Positions 23,272-33,911 of a stretch of 64,000 nt of DNA are shown in pieces. The notes beneath the pieces were generated by a model, which saw only the letters and a list, made by a program, of their open reading frames with translations, did no database searches and had not been told where the DNA came from. Source of the DNA: Scytalidium lignicola (taxonomy: Eukaryota; Ascomycota; Leotiomycetes); assembly GCA_002812745.2 (NCBI GenBank), contig NCSJ02000116.1:1-64000 (forward strand), given 5' to 3'. Within the stretch, counting starts at the first letter, position 1, and each line of letters starts with the position of its first letter. Made by a program: the position numbers and the translations under genes.

Positions 23272-23686
23272 CGTAAAGTGCAGATGGAAAAATAACCTTT
23301 CGTTGTATGTATGAGTTTGAACAATTTCAGTATTGTGGTTACTTTAAGAGCAGGACTTCTTGGGAAAGCGATATAGCCAAGAATGAGGTCTCAGGATTGC
23401 AACTCTCTATTGTGTAGTATGGCATTATATAAAATAGCTTATGCTGCAAGTAGTCTGTATGCCTTCTCCGCATATGAGTCTCGTGGAAAAGGGTACTTTG
23501 TGGGGCTTTCCCGCGGGAGGCTTCGTTGACATCGCCAATCTATATACTTACTCATTTCAAAGATGAACATCACCATTTATGATGATATAAATAGAATATT
23601 AAGGTATCTCAGCTTAAGTTAGATCAGTTATTATCCTTAATGTTAGAAAAGCAACCATCTAGAATCCAGTTTCCTACAAACCTAGA
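23272..23686. other. Divergent intergenic region
   Basis: Shared upstream region of the FAD monooxygenase (minus) and the F-box gene (plus). No specific site could be supported. Confidence 0.4.
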
Positions 23687-24299
23687 ATGCCGACATCCAC
23701 AATAGCCACTCCAGAACCTTCTTTAGGTCCTCTCTCTCTTCTCGCTCTGCCCATAGAGATCCACGCAGCTATTCTCACTCATTTGTTATTCCTCGACCTC
23801 CATACTCTGCGGCTGGTCAACCACTATTTTCAAGCCCTAATTCCTCCACCGACACACGCCGAACTTCTATCGGCTGAGACGCAGGATTTCGACTTCCTTG
23901 CTTGCGTAGGCTGCACAAGGCTGCGTCCTGTGTACAAAGAAGAAGGCGGCGGGCCGGGCTCAAGCGCATAACCGGTTCTGCATCGAATGCGGGCGTCGAC
24001 CGTTACCGAGCGTGCATCGGTATATGCTGGGCGCGCGGTGGAAGGAGTTTGGCATGCCCTATGCACGATGTAAAAGGTGTAAAATGATTGCTAAAAGGCC
24101 GGAAGATCAAGAGGTGCCGTTATGCTTCTCATGCCATACACAGGGTTTGGACAGGGCAAGAAGAGCGGTCGAGGAACTAAGGAGGGTGCAGATGGAAGCG
24201 AGGGAGCGGGCGGAGAGGAGGTCGCTGCGTATGGAGCAAAGACGCAATTTGGTCAAGCGAGGCTTTGCGCTGTCTGACTTCTCTTCAGAAGACTCTTGA
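23687..24299 (+). pseudogene. F-box protein with Cys-pair (zinc-ribbon-like) C-terminus, frameshifted
   Basis: The first segment (frame from 23687) has an F-box-like helix set (LLALPIEIHAAILTHLLFLD) and reaches CVGCTRLRPV. Then the reading frame moves by one base near 23930-23940, and the second segment continues as FCIECGRRP...CKRCK...CFSCH followed by an Arg/Glu-rich helix ending in an acidic SEDS tail at 24299. The four C-x-x-C pairs are divided between the two frames, so they once belonged to one protein of roughly 200 residues. No splice signals can bridge the shift. Compared with what I know of this family, a few residues between LRPV and the Lys run also seem to be missing. Either a recent pseudogene or a sequencing indel; the site is purine-rich but not a simple homopolymer. 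Confidence 0.65.
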
Positions 24300-24740
24300 A
24301 CGCAGGACGATCGAGAATATCAGTGGTATTTGGGACAGGATGATGATGATATGAACTATTCCGCTCATTCGTAATGTGCGCGACCTCAGAAAATGTAACG
24401 AGGCTAGGTAATTATCTATCTACGGCTGACTAGCGTTGCTACTCGACTCCTCTGTGTGAATTTCGTGACCCCCTATCTAACCAAGTAATGCTAGGATTGC
24501 CCGGCATCACATAGGGTTACGTCAACAGCTCTGTTAAACAAAGCTGGGCGTTGTCTGATTGTTAATCAGACACATATTCGCAGTCATCCTGCAATATGAT
24601 ACTGAAGTACCAGCTGGAACGCCAGTAGATCAGGTACTAGAGTTTGAAGGTCTTCGTAAGAAATGTCTAATCAAATAGCATCTTCCTCTTGAAATTGCTT
24701 CTTCGTTATTCGACATAGCTTCTCTTTCCCACGAATCAAA
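24300..24740. other. Intergenic region with short hairpin
   Basis: Contains the perfect stem-loop at 24553-24571; no gene supported. Confidence 0.4.
24553..24571. repeat. Perfect 8-bp hairpin
   Basis: GTCTGATT-GTT-AATCAGAC forms an 8-bp stem with a 3-nt loop downstream of both the F-box gene (plus) and the spliced gene on the minus strand. Confidence 0.5.
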
Positions 24741-25239
24741 TCACGATTTCGTATGTGATGTCGAAGCTCTCCTAGCCCTCCTTGATGTCTGGCAAATCAT
24801 TAAATGATTGTCTAAACGATCTCTAGCCTCGACCAACACTTGTATAGGTACCTCGTAATATGAATCGATCTTTAGGTATGAAGGCTGTGACAGCGTAGGG
24901 ATGCACCGCACAACATCTCGATGATACCACTCGAAGTAGTTTCGAAATCGAAGTTGGATTGCAAACCCCTTCTTTGGTGTTGGGGAGATAAGGACATAGT
25001 CGCCGTCATCCTCTAAAGTCGACGTAATCTAAGGGAGTTAGCAGATGACAGTCTAACCATTTAACGCTCACCATCATGATTTTTACATGATCCATCTTTC
25101 TAGGCACAACAGCTAGGACGAGGACCATGTGGCCGTGCACAATGTCCAGGTCAACCGGAGTCAATATGCCTGAAGCTAAGCATTCTGACTTGTCCTTCAA
25201 TGTATAAACCCTGCCTTGGACATCTTGTAGCCATACCAT
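24741..25239 (-). CDS. Hypothetical spliced protein, 151 aa
   Basis: Minus-strand model of two exons (25239-25072, 25028-24741) separated by a 43-bp intron with GTGAGC donor, CTAAC branch and CTTAG acceptor. Without splicing the frame closes after 21 more codons; with splicing it runs on for 95 codons through a well-composed sequence (KKGFAIQLRFRNYFEWYHRD, YYEVPIQVLVEARDRLDNHL) and stops at 24741. The start at 25239 has an A at -3. I do not recognise a family; an additional upstream exon is possible because the frame is open to about 25312. Mixed hydrophobic/charged composition, no signal peptide. The intron is at the short limit for fungi. Confidence 0.4.
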
Positions 25240-25975
25240 TTTGTTGAAGACAGCTGCGACAGGGTTCAGGATGAGATTGTGGGTCGGTCTGAAGCACGCC
25301 CTGGCATTTTACCGTACTTGGTGGTCGATTTTCGGCAGGAAGCAGCTTTCGCTTCTTACACGTGTACAATACTGTAACTAAGTACACGAGTACCGTATCT
25401 TGTTGTGGAAATATCATATATTCTGTCAGGACAAGGGAATATTATTGTGTAGCACGTGAGAATTTTAAATGTTTTATTTCTGTACCACTGTCTTCAAATT
25501 GAAAGCAAGGATTTTCTATGTTCGGATTTTAATCTTGGTGACTAGAAATAACTTCAGCGTAATCGTCCGCGGGGTATCACGGTATAATTACCTCTTAGTG
25601 AGCAGAATAGAGAGATGACATTGGAAGGGCGTATCACAATGATGAGCCCACATAGCACTTCCTACCATTCAAAACAATAAAAGCTAAAGGCTCTTCCTCC
25701 TTAGTTCAATTCCAATGTCACACTTACTGAGAAGCAATCCGAATACGAAATATAGCACAGCTACGTAGAAAGTACCGATAATGAGTCATTCGGACGCGTT
25801 CTTCAAACCGATTATTAGAAAGCTTTTTGTATAAAATCAATAACTTGAAGCCCTCATAATACCATCAAGTAAGGTTTTCTTCGCTCAAAGAAATAGGAGG
25901 CAGCGCTTCGTTGCACGAAAACTAATTCATCTGATAGACTCACACAAGGGAGAAAGCACACCAGGAATTGCAAGG
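25240..25975. other. Intergenic region upstream of the PhzF-family gene
   Basis: No gene supported beyond a possible 5' extension of the minus-strand hypothetical. A TATAAAA box at 25830-25836 precedes the PhzF-family start by 140 bp. Confidence 0.4.
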
Positions 25976-26869
25976 ATGAAATTCTCATTTACCACCCTCG
26001 ATGCCTTCACCACAACCCACTACGCCGGGAACCCAGTCGCCATCGTTCAAGTTCCAGCCCAGGATAAGGCGTCACTAACTCAAGACCAAAAACAGGCCAT
26101 CGCGCGAGAATTCAACCTCTCTGAAGTCGTCTTCCTGCATCTCCCCGCATCGGCATCAGACGAGAGCTTCAAGGAGGTCAATATCGACATCTTTACACAC
26201 TTGGCCGAAGTTCCATTCGCTGGGCATCCAACCATCGGCTCGTCGTGGTACCTCCTTAATATATTAGGCAAGCCCACGCAAACGCTTGTCACAAAGGCAG
26301 GACCTATTTCGATTCTCTCTGATGAGCAGACCGGACAGGTGAAAGCTGAGATTCCTCAAGCTTTCCACATCCATGACGTGGTCATCCCGTGTGACTTCAA
26401 CGGCCTGCAAAACCCTACGGTTTCAATCGTAAAGGGCATGTCCTTCATTCTCACTATCCTGCCTGACCTAGAAACTCTAGCAAAAGTGGACAGGTCCCTT
26501 CATCCTGATACATACAACACTTCTCCCCTCGACAAAGGATGGGATGCAGGCTTGATCGGCACCATGTATCTTGTGGCACAAGGCACAGACGAATTCGGAC
26601 GGAAGAAATACCGCACGAGAATGTTTGGTTCCTGTGAGGACCCGGGGACTGGTAGTGCTAGCTGTGCATTGGCATGCTGGCTCTCGTTGCAGGAGCCTAA
26701 GAGTGCTGGACAGGGACCGTTCAAGTTTGCGTTCATACAAGGTGTGGAGATGGGGAGACAGAATAATATCAGTGTGGAGGTTATGAGGGATGAAGGGGGT
26801 GCGGAGATTGAAAAGGTGGTTTTGAGCGGAGCTGGTGTGTCGGTGATGGAGGGAACATTGGAAATCTAA
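25976..26869 (+). CDS. PhzF-family isomerase-like protein
   Basis: Single exon, 297 residues, the usual family length. Characteristic motifs in order: LDAFTTTHYAGNPVAIV (8-24) at the start of the first half, FNLSEVVFL with the conserved acidic Glu50 (catalytic acid/base in PhzF), EVPFAGHPTIGSS (78-90) and EDPGTGSASCALA (221-233) forming the pseudo-twofold diaminopimelate-epimerase-like fold. PhzF of bacteria isomerises an amino-dihydrohydroxybenzoate; functions of fungal members are mostly unknown. Cytosolic. Its position beside redox enzymes is suggestive but nothing else of phenazine synthesis is present. Confidence 0.92.
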   Translation: MKFSFTTLDAFTTTHYAGNPVAIVQVPAQDKASLTQDQKQAIAREFNLSEVVFLHLPASASDESFKEVNIDIFTHLAEVPFAGHPTIGSSWYLLNILGKPTQTLVTKAGPISILSDEQTGQVKAEIPQAFHIHDVVIPCDFNGLQNPTVSIVKGMSFILTILPDLETLAKVDRSLHPDTYNTSPLDKGWDAGLIGTMYLVAQGTDEFGRKKYRTRMFGSCEDPGTGSASCALACWLSLQEPKSAGQGPFKFAFIQGVEMGRQNNISVEVMRDEGGAEIEKVVLSGAGVSVMEGTLEI

Positions 26870-29800
26870 TGTGTATTTTTTCGTTTTTNGTTTGGCGTAT
26901 CTTATATGAATTAGGAGGATAGTGATGATGGCAGTTGACTCTTATCCTGATGGAAAGAACGTTCATGTCGGAAAATGGAAAGTATCGTACAGGAAAACTG
27001 TTTAAAGAGTACTCTAATTCCTATATTTAAAAGTTCTCCATGTATTCCTAGAATAAGTTAGAATCGATGTCTGACTTGTTATCAAACTCATAATCAACTT
27101 GAGTCATAAAGCCTTTTTTTTTCCCTTAGAAATTTGCGGTGTTTTACCACTTCATGTGTTTCATTACATGTTGAGATGGTTTTCTATTCAGATAGATGCC
27201 ATTATTATTTTTAGTCAAAAGCGGGAAAAGAGGAGTTCCAGTTATTATACGTTAATTGTTTTCAACACTATATTTATTTTCTTATTGAATTAATAAACCA
27301 GTTAAAAGAGACTTATGAGAATTAATAAAAACAGAATAGTGCAGGATTATTTTTATAATTCAATTCTATTTATATTTACATCTGGCCGGGAGATAATATA
27401 TTCCTCCCCAGATCCTTTTATTATCCCTTGGGTTAGGTGACTATGCAACATACTATACCTACCATTCACATCGAAGTTCAAGGGTAGTAAAAGATATGGT
27501 CCATACATTACGTGAGGAAGAGTGGATCACTGCTCATCCAGGAAAGAAGAAAGCCTTCATGCATGCAAACTTGGTCTAATCAAGGCGCTGCAAGTAAATA
27601 AATCATCGCAAAGAACAAACCCTTGGCACTTTCTCCTTTACGCAACAACTGCAGCGGCCCGTTGGCTATCATCGCTAGTATATCTATGGGTCCAACTACA
27701 GTAGCAGCTGCTAACCTATCATATGAAACGTAATCAGGTTGTTCGAAAGGATAAGACTCTGCCGGTTTAGGTAAGTGCGGCGCAAAGCTCGAGCAAGAGG
27801 AAGGAGAATAAAACAGGACAGATAGCGGTAACTACACGTATCGGATTGTCGAAGGACAATGAGCCAATTTGGAAGTCGACAAGAACAGCGGGACTGCCCG
27901 GCGTTGAATTAAGGTATCAATCTTTTTTCATGGCGGGATATTAGTGAAAACAAATATCGTTTCTCTCCTACTCTTTCATTGATTACTATAACTACTACAC
28001 CAAACATAAACCGCGATGATACTCTGTCACGTCGAATCCACGTGGATCAGCAAGTACTACTGTAATCAATTATGCACAATCTTCAACTTTTGGGAATTCC
28101 TAGCATGAGACTTATTTTTAGGGGGCTCTAGGATTCCTCATCGTCTGTGCTTTCTCGAGGTTGCAGACTGTGAATGCGTAATCTTCGAGAAGCCTCTTCC
28201 TCTTTTCTGGTTCGCCACGGAAGTATCATAAGTAATTAGTGAGGATCACCACAAGGGATGATACGGTTTGGAGCGTTCCGTTGACCTGGATCCGGGCTTC
28301 TGGACTTCCGGGCTCTTGCTTGGCACCTGCCTCATCTCACGAAGGGCGACATCGCGAACTCCCCAACTCGGAGTTGAGGGGAGCGAAGGATTGAGCAGAT
28401 ATGCAGTTACCGCAGCCAATCGCAGCTCCTCCGAGTGCAACTGGCAATCATAATCATCGAGGGATGTTGGCGTGCCCAAGGCAAATGAGAATCAACCTTC
28501 TCCGATCCAGCCACAGCTGTCCAGGATGCTACTGCTGCTCGGCCCGTCCAGGAAGGTCTCTTGAACCGGGGGCGAGGTCGTACACGTACGGCACGTATTG
28601 TACGTACTGGAGATGCAGAGAAGATACGGCGGATGAGGGTTCAGTTGGTACGCTAGGGCTGGTTCGAGGAGAACGACCGACGCCACGCCACCGATCCACT
28701 GTACAGTACAGCAATTTACTGTGGTACCCTGAAAAGTCTGGGGCAGCACGACGATAAGCATGATCCACCCTATGGCCTTATTATTACTGTATTACTGTAT
28801 TGCTCTGTGATGTTTTTAAATGTCTCAAGAGCTACCACCGGTACTGGATGGTTCTGCGTGGTGCTACCGTATTGATGGCATAATCATTGCCAGATCATGT
28901 TCCAATTGTCTGACACCACTTCACCACTTCCACAGGATCTGTACGGTAGAAAAGAGCCCAAAGAGGCACGGTAACGACAATAGATAAGGGCGAGCGCATC
29001 AGGGACCCCGTGTTGCAAGTATTTTGTACTGTGCAAGCCGATGCTTCGGGTTATTAGTCGATTTAGTCGTTGTAGTCAGGGCATCGCATCGCATCGTTGC
29101 ATCCATCGAACCCCCCCCATGATAAGCATCAAGCTGGCGCGGACCAAGCAGAGTCAAGCAGAGTCAAGTCAAGCAGAGTCAAGCAATGCCCAAAGCAGCC
29201 CTCCAAGTCTCACCGGGCGCGTCCAAGCACCTTCTCCATGCAGCTTAGCACGCCGACAACGCTATCTCGGAGCACCAACGCCAACCCCCAGTGTGTTTGA
29301 TGAGCCTGGCCCTTCCTCTGTGTCTTTTGCCTGTTGCTCTTTAGCTCTTTTAGTTTTTGCCTTTTGCCTTTTGCCTTTTGCCTTCTCTTCAGTAAAGTAC
29401 AGTAGCTCAGCTCCAATCCAGGTCGACCATTGAGAGCGCGAGGCGCCCCAATGGCAGGCTTGGCTGAATCTTAATTTTGCCCCGTATGCCACGGCCGTTG
29501 TGCTATGTTTGATGGATCTCTTCCCGCCACCTGCCTAGACCGCCGCCGTTGAGCAAAAGCAGCACACAGAGATATCCGACTCTGCAACACCATTCGGTGA
29601 TCGCGAGACAGTTAAGAGACAGCAAAAGTAGGGGTTTGCTGACCCTGTTCGCAAGGCGGCTCCGCTCATACGACGAGAAATATGCACCCATCTCCTCCGG
29701 CCAATCTCACCTGCTCGTCCCCCTGCTGCTCCCAAGTGCTGATGTTGGGGCCTCCCGTTATCTCGTCTACGCTCGTACAGAACTGTGGTTGTTGTTGCTC

Positions 29801-30193
29801 CTGCCTATTCAAGCTCGAGTGTCAATATAAGGCCGTTTGTGCCACCCACTTGGCACGTGTGAGAAACCCGCAACAGGAAGGTCGTGATCATGCTCACCCA
29901 CCTCCCCAGGTCGCGATGCATTATCCATGATCCCACCCATGATAGCGGACACGATCAGCGATGGAACGCGCTCTGCAGTTTTGCCTCCCCGCGACAGCTA
30001 GGGTAGGCTGGTTGATGGCAACGATGTCCTTGATCCTCCGCTGATAACCCTGAGCTGTCTGTGATAATAATATATATCGGCAGCTGCTGCACCCTGGCGA
30101 TGTCTTCCCTCCCTTCCCTTCTCTTCCCTTCTCCAGTGTACTGTGTACGCACAACGAAGCAACCGAAACCTTCGTCGTGAAGTCTCGCCCACC
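26870..30193. other. Long gene-free region upstream of the OPT transporter
   Basis: 3.3 kb without a supportable gene. The left part is AT-rich; from about 28.2 kb it becomes more balanced with many short overlapping open frames on both strands (for example 28401-28757 and 29041-29433) lacking domains. It contains a tandem GAGTCAAGCA-type repeat (about 29148-29184), a (CCTTTTG)n tract (about 29357-29385), a CTGTACAGTACAG motif at 28699, and near the OPT start a TATATAT box (30071-30077) and a CT-rich tract (30103-30136). One N at 26889. Confidence 0.5.
30071..30136 (+). promoter_or_regulatory. Probable core promoter of the OPT gene
   Basis: TATATAT at 30071-30077 followed by a long pyrimidine tract (CCTCCCTTCCCTTCTCTTCC, 30108-30127) ending 58 bp before the start codon, whose context is CCACCATGG. 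Typical fungal promoter layout; inferred. Confidence 0.4.
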
Positions 30194-32733
30194 ATGGTCT
30201 TGGGATTTCGAAAGAAGACCGATGAGCCAGTGGTCTCGGAGACCGCGGCCATCGACGCCGACATGATCGGGGAGGTCACCAATGCGAGCGGATCTGAGGT
30301 CGAGTCGAGACTCGACCAACTGAAAAAGTTCAAGGCCACCCATCAGTGGGATTGGAACTTGGATTATGACCAGATCGAGGCTGTCAATCGCGTGGTTGAC
30401 AGTGGTGATCTTGAGAAAGAGGCTAACTTCGAGCATGCATTGCTTGAGGAAGACTCCCCGTACTTTGAAGTCCGTGCTGCTGTCCGCAACTACGACGAGT
30501 ATGTTCATATCCCAATTTCATTGAATGACAATTGCAATAATAAAACTTTTTAATGGGGAAGTGGTCGCAATGCTAATGAATTCTTTGAAGGGATATGCCA
30601 GCCAACACCTTCAGAGCTTGGTTTATTGGCATGATCGCAACTACCATTGTCTCAGGGGTCAACTTGCTCTTCTCGCTCCGTAATCCGTCTATCAACATCT
30701 ACGTCTACGTTGTCCAGTTGCTTGCCTACCCAATTGGTGTTGGAATGGCCAAAACCCTCCCTACTCACCAATTCAACACCTTTGGCTACAGATGGAGCTT
30801 CAATCCTGGTCCCTTCAACTTCAAGGAGCACGCCGTCATCGTCATGATGGCCAATGTCTCTATCCAAGGTGGTGTCGCATATGCCACTGACGTGCTCCTC
30901 GCCCAAGAAGTCTTCTACGGCCAGAAGTTTGGTTGGGGTTTCCAGATGCTCCTGGTCATCACCACCCAATGCCTTGGCTTTGGTATGGCTGGTATCGTGC
31001 GTCGTTTCTTGGTCTGGCCTGCTGCTATGATCTGGCCGCAGACCTTGGCTAACTGCACTCTGATGTACACTCTCCATGACCACACGCCCTCCGATCCCGC
31101 AGAGACGAACGGCTGGTCCATCGGACGATACAAGTACTTCTTATTTGTCATGCTAGGCAGTTTCATCTGGTATTGGTTCCCCGGGTGGATCGCCCAGGGA
31201 CTGACCTACTTCGACTTTATTGTCTGGATCTGGCCAAACAGCCTAATTGTCAACCAGATCTTTGGCAACCAGACTGGCTTTGGTCTCATCCCCATCACTT
31301 TCGACTGGACCACCATGACCGCCTGGGTTGGTAGCCCTCTGCCATACCCCATGTTCTCCATCGTCAATACCACCATTGGTGTCGTCCTCTTCTTCTTGAT
31401 TAGTGGTTTGGGCGTCAAGTACACCGGTGCATACTACTCTGACTATCTCCCCATCTCCAGCACCCACGCCTTCGACAATACCGGTGGAACCTATAACGTC
31501 AGCCGAGTCCTTACTCCCCAGCTTACCCTTGATGTGGACGCTTACAAAGCCTATTCTCCTTTATTCTTGGGCACGTTCTTTACCCTCTGCTATGGTGTGT
31601 CCTTTGGTGGTCTGTCGGCCGTCATCGTTCACACCATTATCTTCCACGGTAAGGAAATTATGGAGCGTGCTAAGCTGGCCAGAAACCAGGATGCCGATGT
31701 CCATCTGAAGATGATGAGGAAGTACGTTGATACCCCAGACTGGTGGTACTACATCTGGTTCTTGGTTCTGTTCGCCCTCTCTCTCGTCACCGTCCTTCAC
31801 TGGGACACCCATCTCACTTGGTGGGCCATGTTCGTCGCCATGGGCTTGGCCATCTTCTTCTTGGTTCCCGTTGGTATGATTCAGGGTATCACCAACACCC
31901 AAATCGGTCTCAATGTCATCACCGAGTTCATGGTCGGCTACATGCTTCCTGGCAAACCTATTGCTATGATGTTGTTTAAGACCTACGGTTATATCACCAT
32001 GTCTCAGGCCTTGTACTTCTTGCAGGACATGAAACTGGGACACTACCTGAAGGTCCCTCCCCGTGTTACCTTCGCATGCCAGGTTTCCGCCTGTGTGTGG
32101 TCCTGCATTGTTCAAGTCGCCGTGTTCAACTGGGCCATGGGCAATATCCCCAATATTTGCTCTCCTGACCAACCCGACAACTACACTTGCCCAGGTGCCA
32201 GTGTCTTCTACACTGCCTCCGTCGTCTGGGGTGTCATCGGTCCTGCCCGTCTATTCGGTGCCGGTGCCATGTACTCTGCCATGCAATACTACTGGCTCAT
32301 GGGTGCCCTTCTTCCGATCATCACCTACTACGCCGCCAAACGCTGGCCAAGCTCTGCAATCCGTTACCTCCACTGGCCCGTCATCTTCAGTGGAAACGGA
32401 CAGATCCCCCCTGCGACCGTCTACATCTACCTCTGCTGGGGTGTCGTCGGCATGTTCTTCAATGGTATCCTCAAGCGAAGATACAGAGGATGGTGGGCCA
32501 AGTACAACTACATCACCTCCGCTGGTCTCGATACCGGATTGTACATTTGCACGATCCTTATCTTCTTTGCTCTCGTCCTGCCAAAGAAGGTTAACCCGCC
32601 GCAGTGGTTCATGAACCCTCCTGTCAACGGTGACACTACTGCCAACAATGCCTGGAATAATCTTGACTCCTTTGGCTCTGCTATCAAGTCGACTCTTCCT
32701 CCTGGTGAGACATTCGGTCCCAGTACCTGGTAG
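30194..32733 (+). CDS. Oligopeptide transporter, OPT family
   Basis: Two exons (30194-30498, 30591-32733; 92-bp intron, GTATGT...GCTAATG...TGAAG) give 815 residues. The start at 30194 is preferred to an upstream ATG at 30143 because of its strong context and the family-like N-terminus. The protein carries the family motif NPGPFNFKEH (about 173-182) and the KPIAMMLFKTYGYI block (about 557-570), with some 14-16 hydrophobic segments. OPT proteins of the peptide-transport clade import tetra/pentapeptides or glutathione with protons at the plasma membrane. The acidic N-terminal 100 residues are cytosolic. No neighbouring peptidase gene is present. Confidence 0.94.
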
Positions 32734-32806
32734 ATTTTAGTTGCATGTGTGTGTTCAGACTTTCTTGTTGGGTAGATGTGCGCCGTCTAGCGTGATCCTC
32801 ATAGCT

Positions 32807-32841
<35 letters not shown>

Positions 32842-33783
32842 NACGATATCCAAGTAGCTTAATGTGTAGTTGGGGATGTGTCACGACAGTTACTGTAATG
32901 TTAAGAATAAGATTAAATTTACTTTTAATCTGAAACAAATGACTCCTTTGGTGAAATTAGTATAGTGAAATTACTTGCCACTGTGCAAACTCTACAGTTA
33001 CCCCAATTGGTGTGGTGTATTAATTTCAAGCATTCAGGTTCCCTTTCGGGCTACACAATCTCATCTCCGAAGAGTATACTCCCATGTAAACATTGAACTA
33101 TAGACTACTCAAGAAATTTCACCCTTTGTCTAGACGTTCAATATTAATCAGAATAATAAAAGAAATGTATCTCATCTATGCCACTAGAGATCACTTTGTT
33201 CATATCTTCTGAGGCGCAAATAAATACCCGACTCATGTTTGTGGAAATACACGTTGTAGCCTTGCGTACGTAACGCAACAACCAGATCCCGAATAGGTCA
33301 ATTTAAGCTTAACAGCTATCCACAAACCGCTCATAATAAGTGATTGAGAATTCCAACGCAGAAATGTGGATACCCCTGTGTATAATGCATGAGTAAGATA
33401 TAGGTTGTCTTAACACAATTCTGGTGGGCGCAAGGAGAGATGAGGATCCTTGCATTGTTTCATTAGCAAGGGATGGAAGATTTTATTTAACTACGAATTT
33501 TCTTTTCTGTGAAAATTTTATGATAATTGTAAATGTTAGAAATAACATTAACTATATCCAATTCAAGTTGCTCCAATTTGGTAATCATTTTTTCCCTATC
33601 CTATTATCTAACAGTCCTGATCTTACGCACACTAGTCTAACGTAAATTCAATACATCGTATCATTTATTATATCTCAATTTCAGACATCTTAAAAGGTTA
33701 CTACTGGCATTAGGTAGAATTTGCTTTTATTGTCTTGGCCCATAATACAATACTATATAAGTCTTAACAACGCATCGCTTGTC
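32734..33783. other. Intergenic region with (TG)n tract
   Basis: 3' flank of the OPT gene with a (TG)n microsatellite at 32811-32839 and one N at 32842, then AT-rich sequence up to the 5S rRNA gene. No protein gene supported. Confidence 0.5.
32811..32839. repeat. (TG)n microsatellite
   Basis: About 14-15 TG units immediately after a T run, 80 bp downstream of the OPT stop codon; followed by TTTN, so its length may be uncertain. Confidence 0.85.
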
Positions 33784-33902
33784 ACATACGACCATAGATT
33801 GAGGAATACTGGGCATCCCGTCCGCTCTGCCATACATAAGCCTCAGATCGGGAGTTCAGTAGTTAAGTCGGTGACGATTGGCGAATACCTTCTGTTGTAT
33901 GC
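33784..33902 (+). rRNA. 5S ribosomal RNA gene (possibly slightly mutated)
   Basis: About 119 bp starting ACATACGACCATAG and containing GGGCATCCCGTCCGCTCTGC, TAAGCC, AGTAGTTAAGTCGGTGACGA and GGCGAATACC...TGTTGTATGC, i.e. the full set of fungal 5S blocks including the internal control region (boxes A and C). A TATATAA box lies 30 bp upstream (33754) and a T8 run follows at 33904-33911 as Pol III terminator. Compared with typical ascomycete 5S genes a few positions read as G-to-A or C-to-T (AGTTAAGTCGG, GATTGGCG), which might be light RIP or natural variation; functionality is uncertain. It is a single dispersed copy, the usual arrangement in filamentous ascomycetes. Confidence 0.85.
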
Positions 33903-33903
33903 A

Positions 33904-33911
33904 TTTTTTTT
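33904..33911 (+). terminator. Pol III terminator T-run of the 5S gene
   Basis: Eight consecutive T directly after the 5S rRNA 3' end. Confidence 0.7.

Noticed and set aside
12272..26869. Classic secondary-metabolite biosynthetic cluster
   Set aside because: No polyketide synthase, NRPS, terpene synthase, prenyltransferase or pathway regulator is present in the window.
28401..28768. Overlapping open frames of 79-118 codons on both strands
   Set aside because: Balanced-GC intergenic DNA keeps several frames open at once; none shows protein-family motifs.
29041..29433. 130-codon plus-strand open frame
   Set aside because: Built largely from tandem repeats (SQAESSQAESS and Leu/Phe runs from CCTTTTG units); composition is repeat-driven.
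30652..31083. Long minus-strand frames inside the OPT gene, and similar shadows inside the ABC transporter (12284-16106)
   Set aside because: Antisense or alternative-frame shadows of strongly supported coding exons.
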